Shown: positions 12,759-13,436 of the stretch, in pieces
Numbering within the stretch: the first letter of the stretch is position 1
How the letters are laid out: each line of letters begins with the position of its first letter
Assembly: GCA_027034965.1 (NCBI GenBank)
Contig: JALVWL010000082.1
Span: 1-13,436 of the forward strand
Length of the DNA: 13,436 bases
Source: Candidatus Omnitrophota bacterium
GTDB lineage: Bacteria; Omnitrophota; Gorgyraeia; S143-82
Direction of reading: 5' to 3'
Program-made: the position numbers and the translations under genes
Notes under the pieces: generated by a model
Database searches by the model: none
Told to the model about the DNA's origin: nothing
Seen by the model: only the letters and a program-made list of their open reading frames with translations

Positions 12759-13436
12759 CTATTCTTTCCCTATCTCACAAATTATCTCCCTTATCCCACC
12801 TGACCTGAGCAGATATGCAAGCTGTCCCTCTAATCTGTTGCCCTCTATAGAAAAGGGCTTTGCCTCTCGCTCAGTAATCACTTCCATACGCGTTATCCTA
12901 ACGCCATCTGAATAACAATTGTATCTCTTAGGATTCTTATATACAACCAATGTTTTTCCAAACAACAAAAAGGCAAAACTGTTCGCCGGAAGGGTTCCCC
13001 TGGAAGGGATCTTCCTGGACTCACTGGTAAACAACCATTCAGGGAGTCTAGGCGAAAATTCAAATACGAGCTGGCCGCTCTCATCCAATGAGAAGAATTT
13101 GTTCCCCACACACATCAACATCCAGATGTGAACCCACTCCACGGTAGAGCCAGTCAGCCTTGCAACAAAACCCCTACCCCATTGGGATTCGTCTGGGAAG
13201 GCGCTGCTGACGATAAAAGAGGAATTTTCCAAGATACTGCGGCCGTAGACCTCTGGCCTCTGGAAACATATCACGGTCTTGAGTATATCTGAGAAAAACG
13301 GCTTGCCAATATCTGACTTCAATAACTCAAGGAGATACTTATACTCCATATGCAGCCAGATGGATTCGTTTTCAAGCCAACCAGGAGTAAAGACAGCCGA
13401 ACGACCTATTTCCAGGCTTTCGTTCTTTAAGGAGGC
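12759..13436 (-). CDS. GH94-like (cellobiose phosphorylase-type) protein, C-terminal part
   Basis: The frame is open from the window edge to TAG at 12759, giving 225 codons, so the true start lies outside; the ATG at 13349 is internal. The segments FTPGWLENESIWLHMEYKYL and YGRSILENSSFIVSSAFPDE, then GRGFVARLTGSTVEWVHIW, recall the C-terminal (alpha/alpha)6 region and tail of GH94 phosphorylase-like proteins, which cleave beta-glucosidic bonds with phosphate. The last 100 residues form a beta-rich tail without obvious motifs. The catalytic Asp is not identified with certainty here. It is unrelated to the V-ATPase genes downstream, from which repeat copy 3 separates it. Family assignment is from memory of sequence patterns; the coding call itself is secure. 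Confidence 0.65.
   Translation of the reverse strand, partial: ASLKNESLEIGRSAVFTPGWLENESIWLHMEYKYLLELLKSDIGKPFFSDILKTVICFQRPEVYGRSILENSSFIVSSAFPDESQWGRGFVARLTGSTVEWVHIWMLMCVGNKFFSLDESGQLVFEFSPRLPEWLFTSESRKIPSRGTLPANSFAFLLFGKTLVVYKNPKRYNCYSDGVRITRMEVITEREAKPFSIEGNRLEGQLAYLLRSGGIREIICEIGKE

Noticed and set aside
12759..13349. V-ATPase accessory gene (DUF2764-like) expected upstream of subunit A in some bacteria
   Set aside because: The frame continues upstream to the window edge and the sequence resembles a GH94-type C-terminus, not an ATPase accessory protein.

Overview
This window comes from an uncultured-looking bacterium with moderate G+C. All supported genes lie on the minus strand, so they read from the high-coordinate end to the low end. 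A bacterial-type V/A-ATPase, pseudopilins beginning MRRAFTLIELLVV, a GH94-like protein, a secreted serpin and several DUF4143-type ATPases recall candidate phyla such as Omnitrophota. That placement is an impression only; there is no rRNA or other marker gene.

The right part (13436 down to 7754) holds the C-terminal part of a cellobiose-phosphorylase-like protein. An energy cluster follows: V-type ATPase subunits A, B and D, then a degenerate UspA-like protein. A and B overlap, and D and Usp are nearly contiguous. The other subunits (E, F, C, I, K) are not in the window. The middle part (7327 to 5177) is a tight folate/C1 unit: a diverged FolD, an overlapping MetF-like reductase and a GspG-like pseudopilin. 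FolD has replaced three catalytic residues and the usual NADP-binding Arg-Ser pair.

The left part (5101 to 1) is an accessory region. It has three separate AAA+ ATPases of the DUF4143 type, a secreted serpin and a MazEF-like toxin-antitoxin pair. A 57-bp leftover of a second serpin C-terminus abuts the middle ATPase and supplies its stop codon. Serpin 3' ends therefore flank that ATPase as diverged direct repeats. Two of the ATPase genes have promoters whose -10 lies exactly 6 nt before the ATG, which predicts leaderless mRNAs.

Three long non-coding gaps (7328-7753, 8809-9164, 12307-12758) each carry a copy of one composite repeat, placed 18 to 35 nt upstream of a start codon (folD, subunit D, subunit A). 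Copies 1 and 3 have 13-bp imperfect terminal inverted repeats and an extended -10 promoter firing inward to the gene. Copy 2 has lost that end. Their interiors are degenerate 7-bp tandem units in inverted arms around a core, and the core is nearly identical in copies 1 and 2. This looks like a miniature, promoter-bearing mobile element family; together with the serpin-flanked ATPase and the altered FolD it is the most interesting content here.
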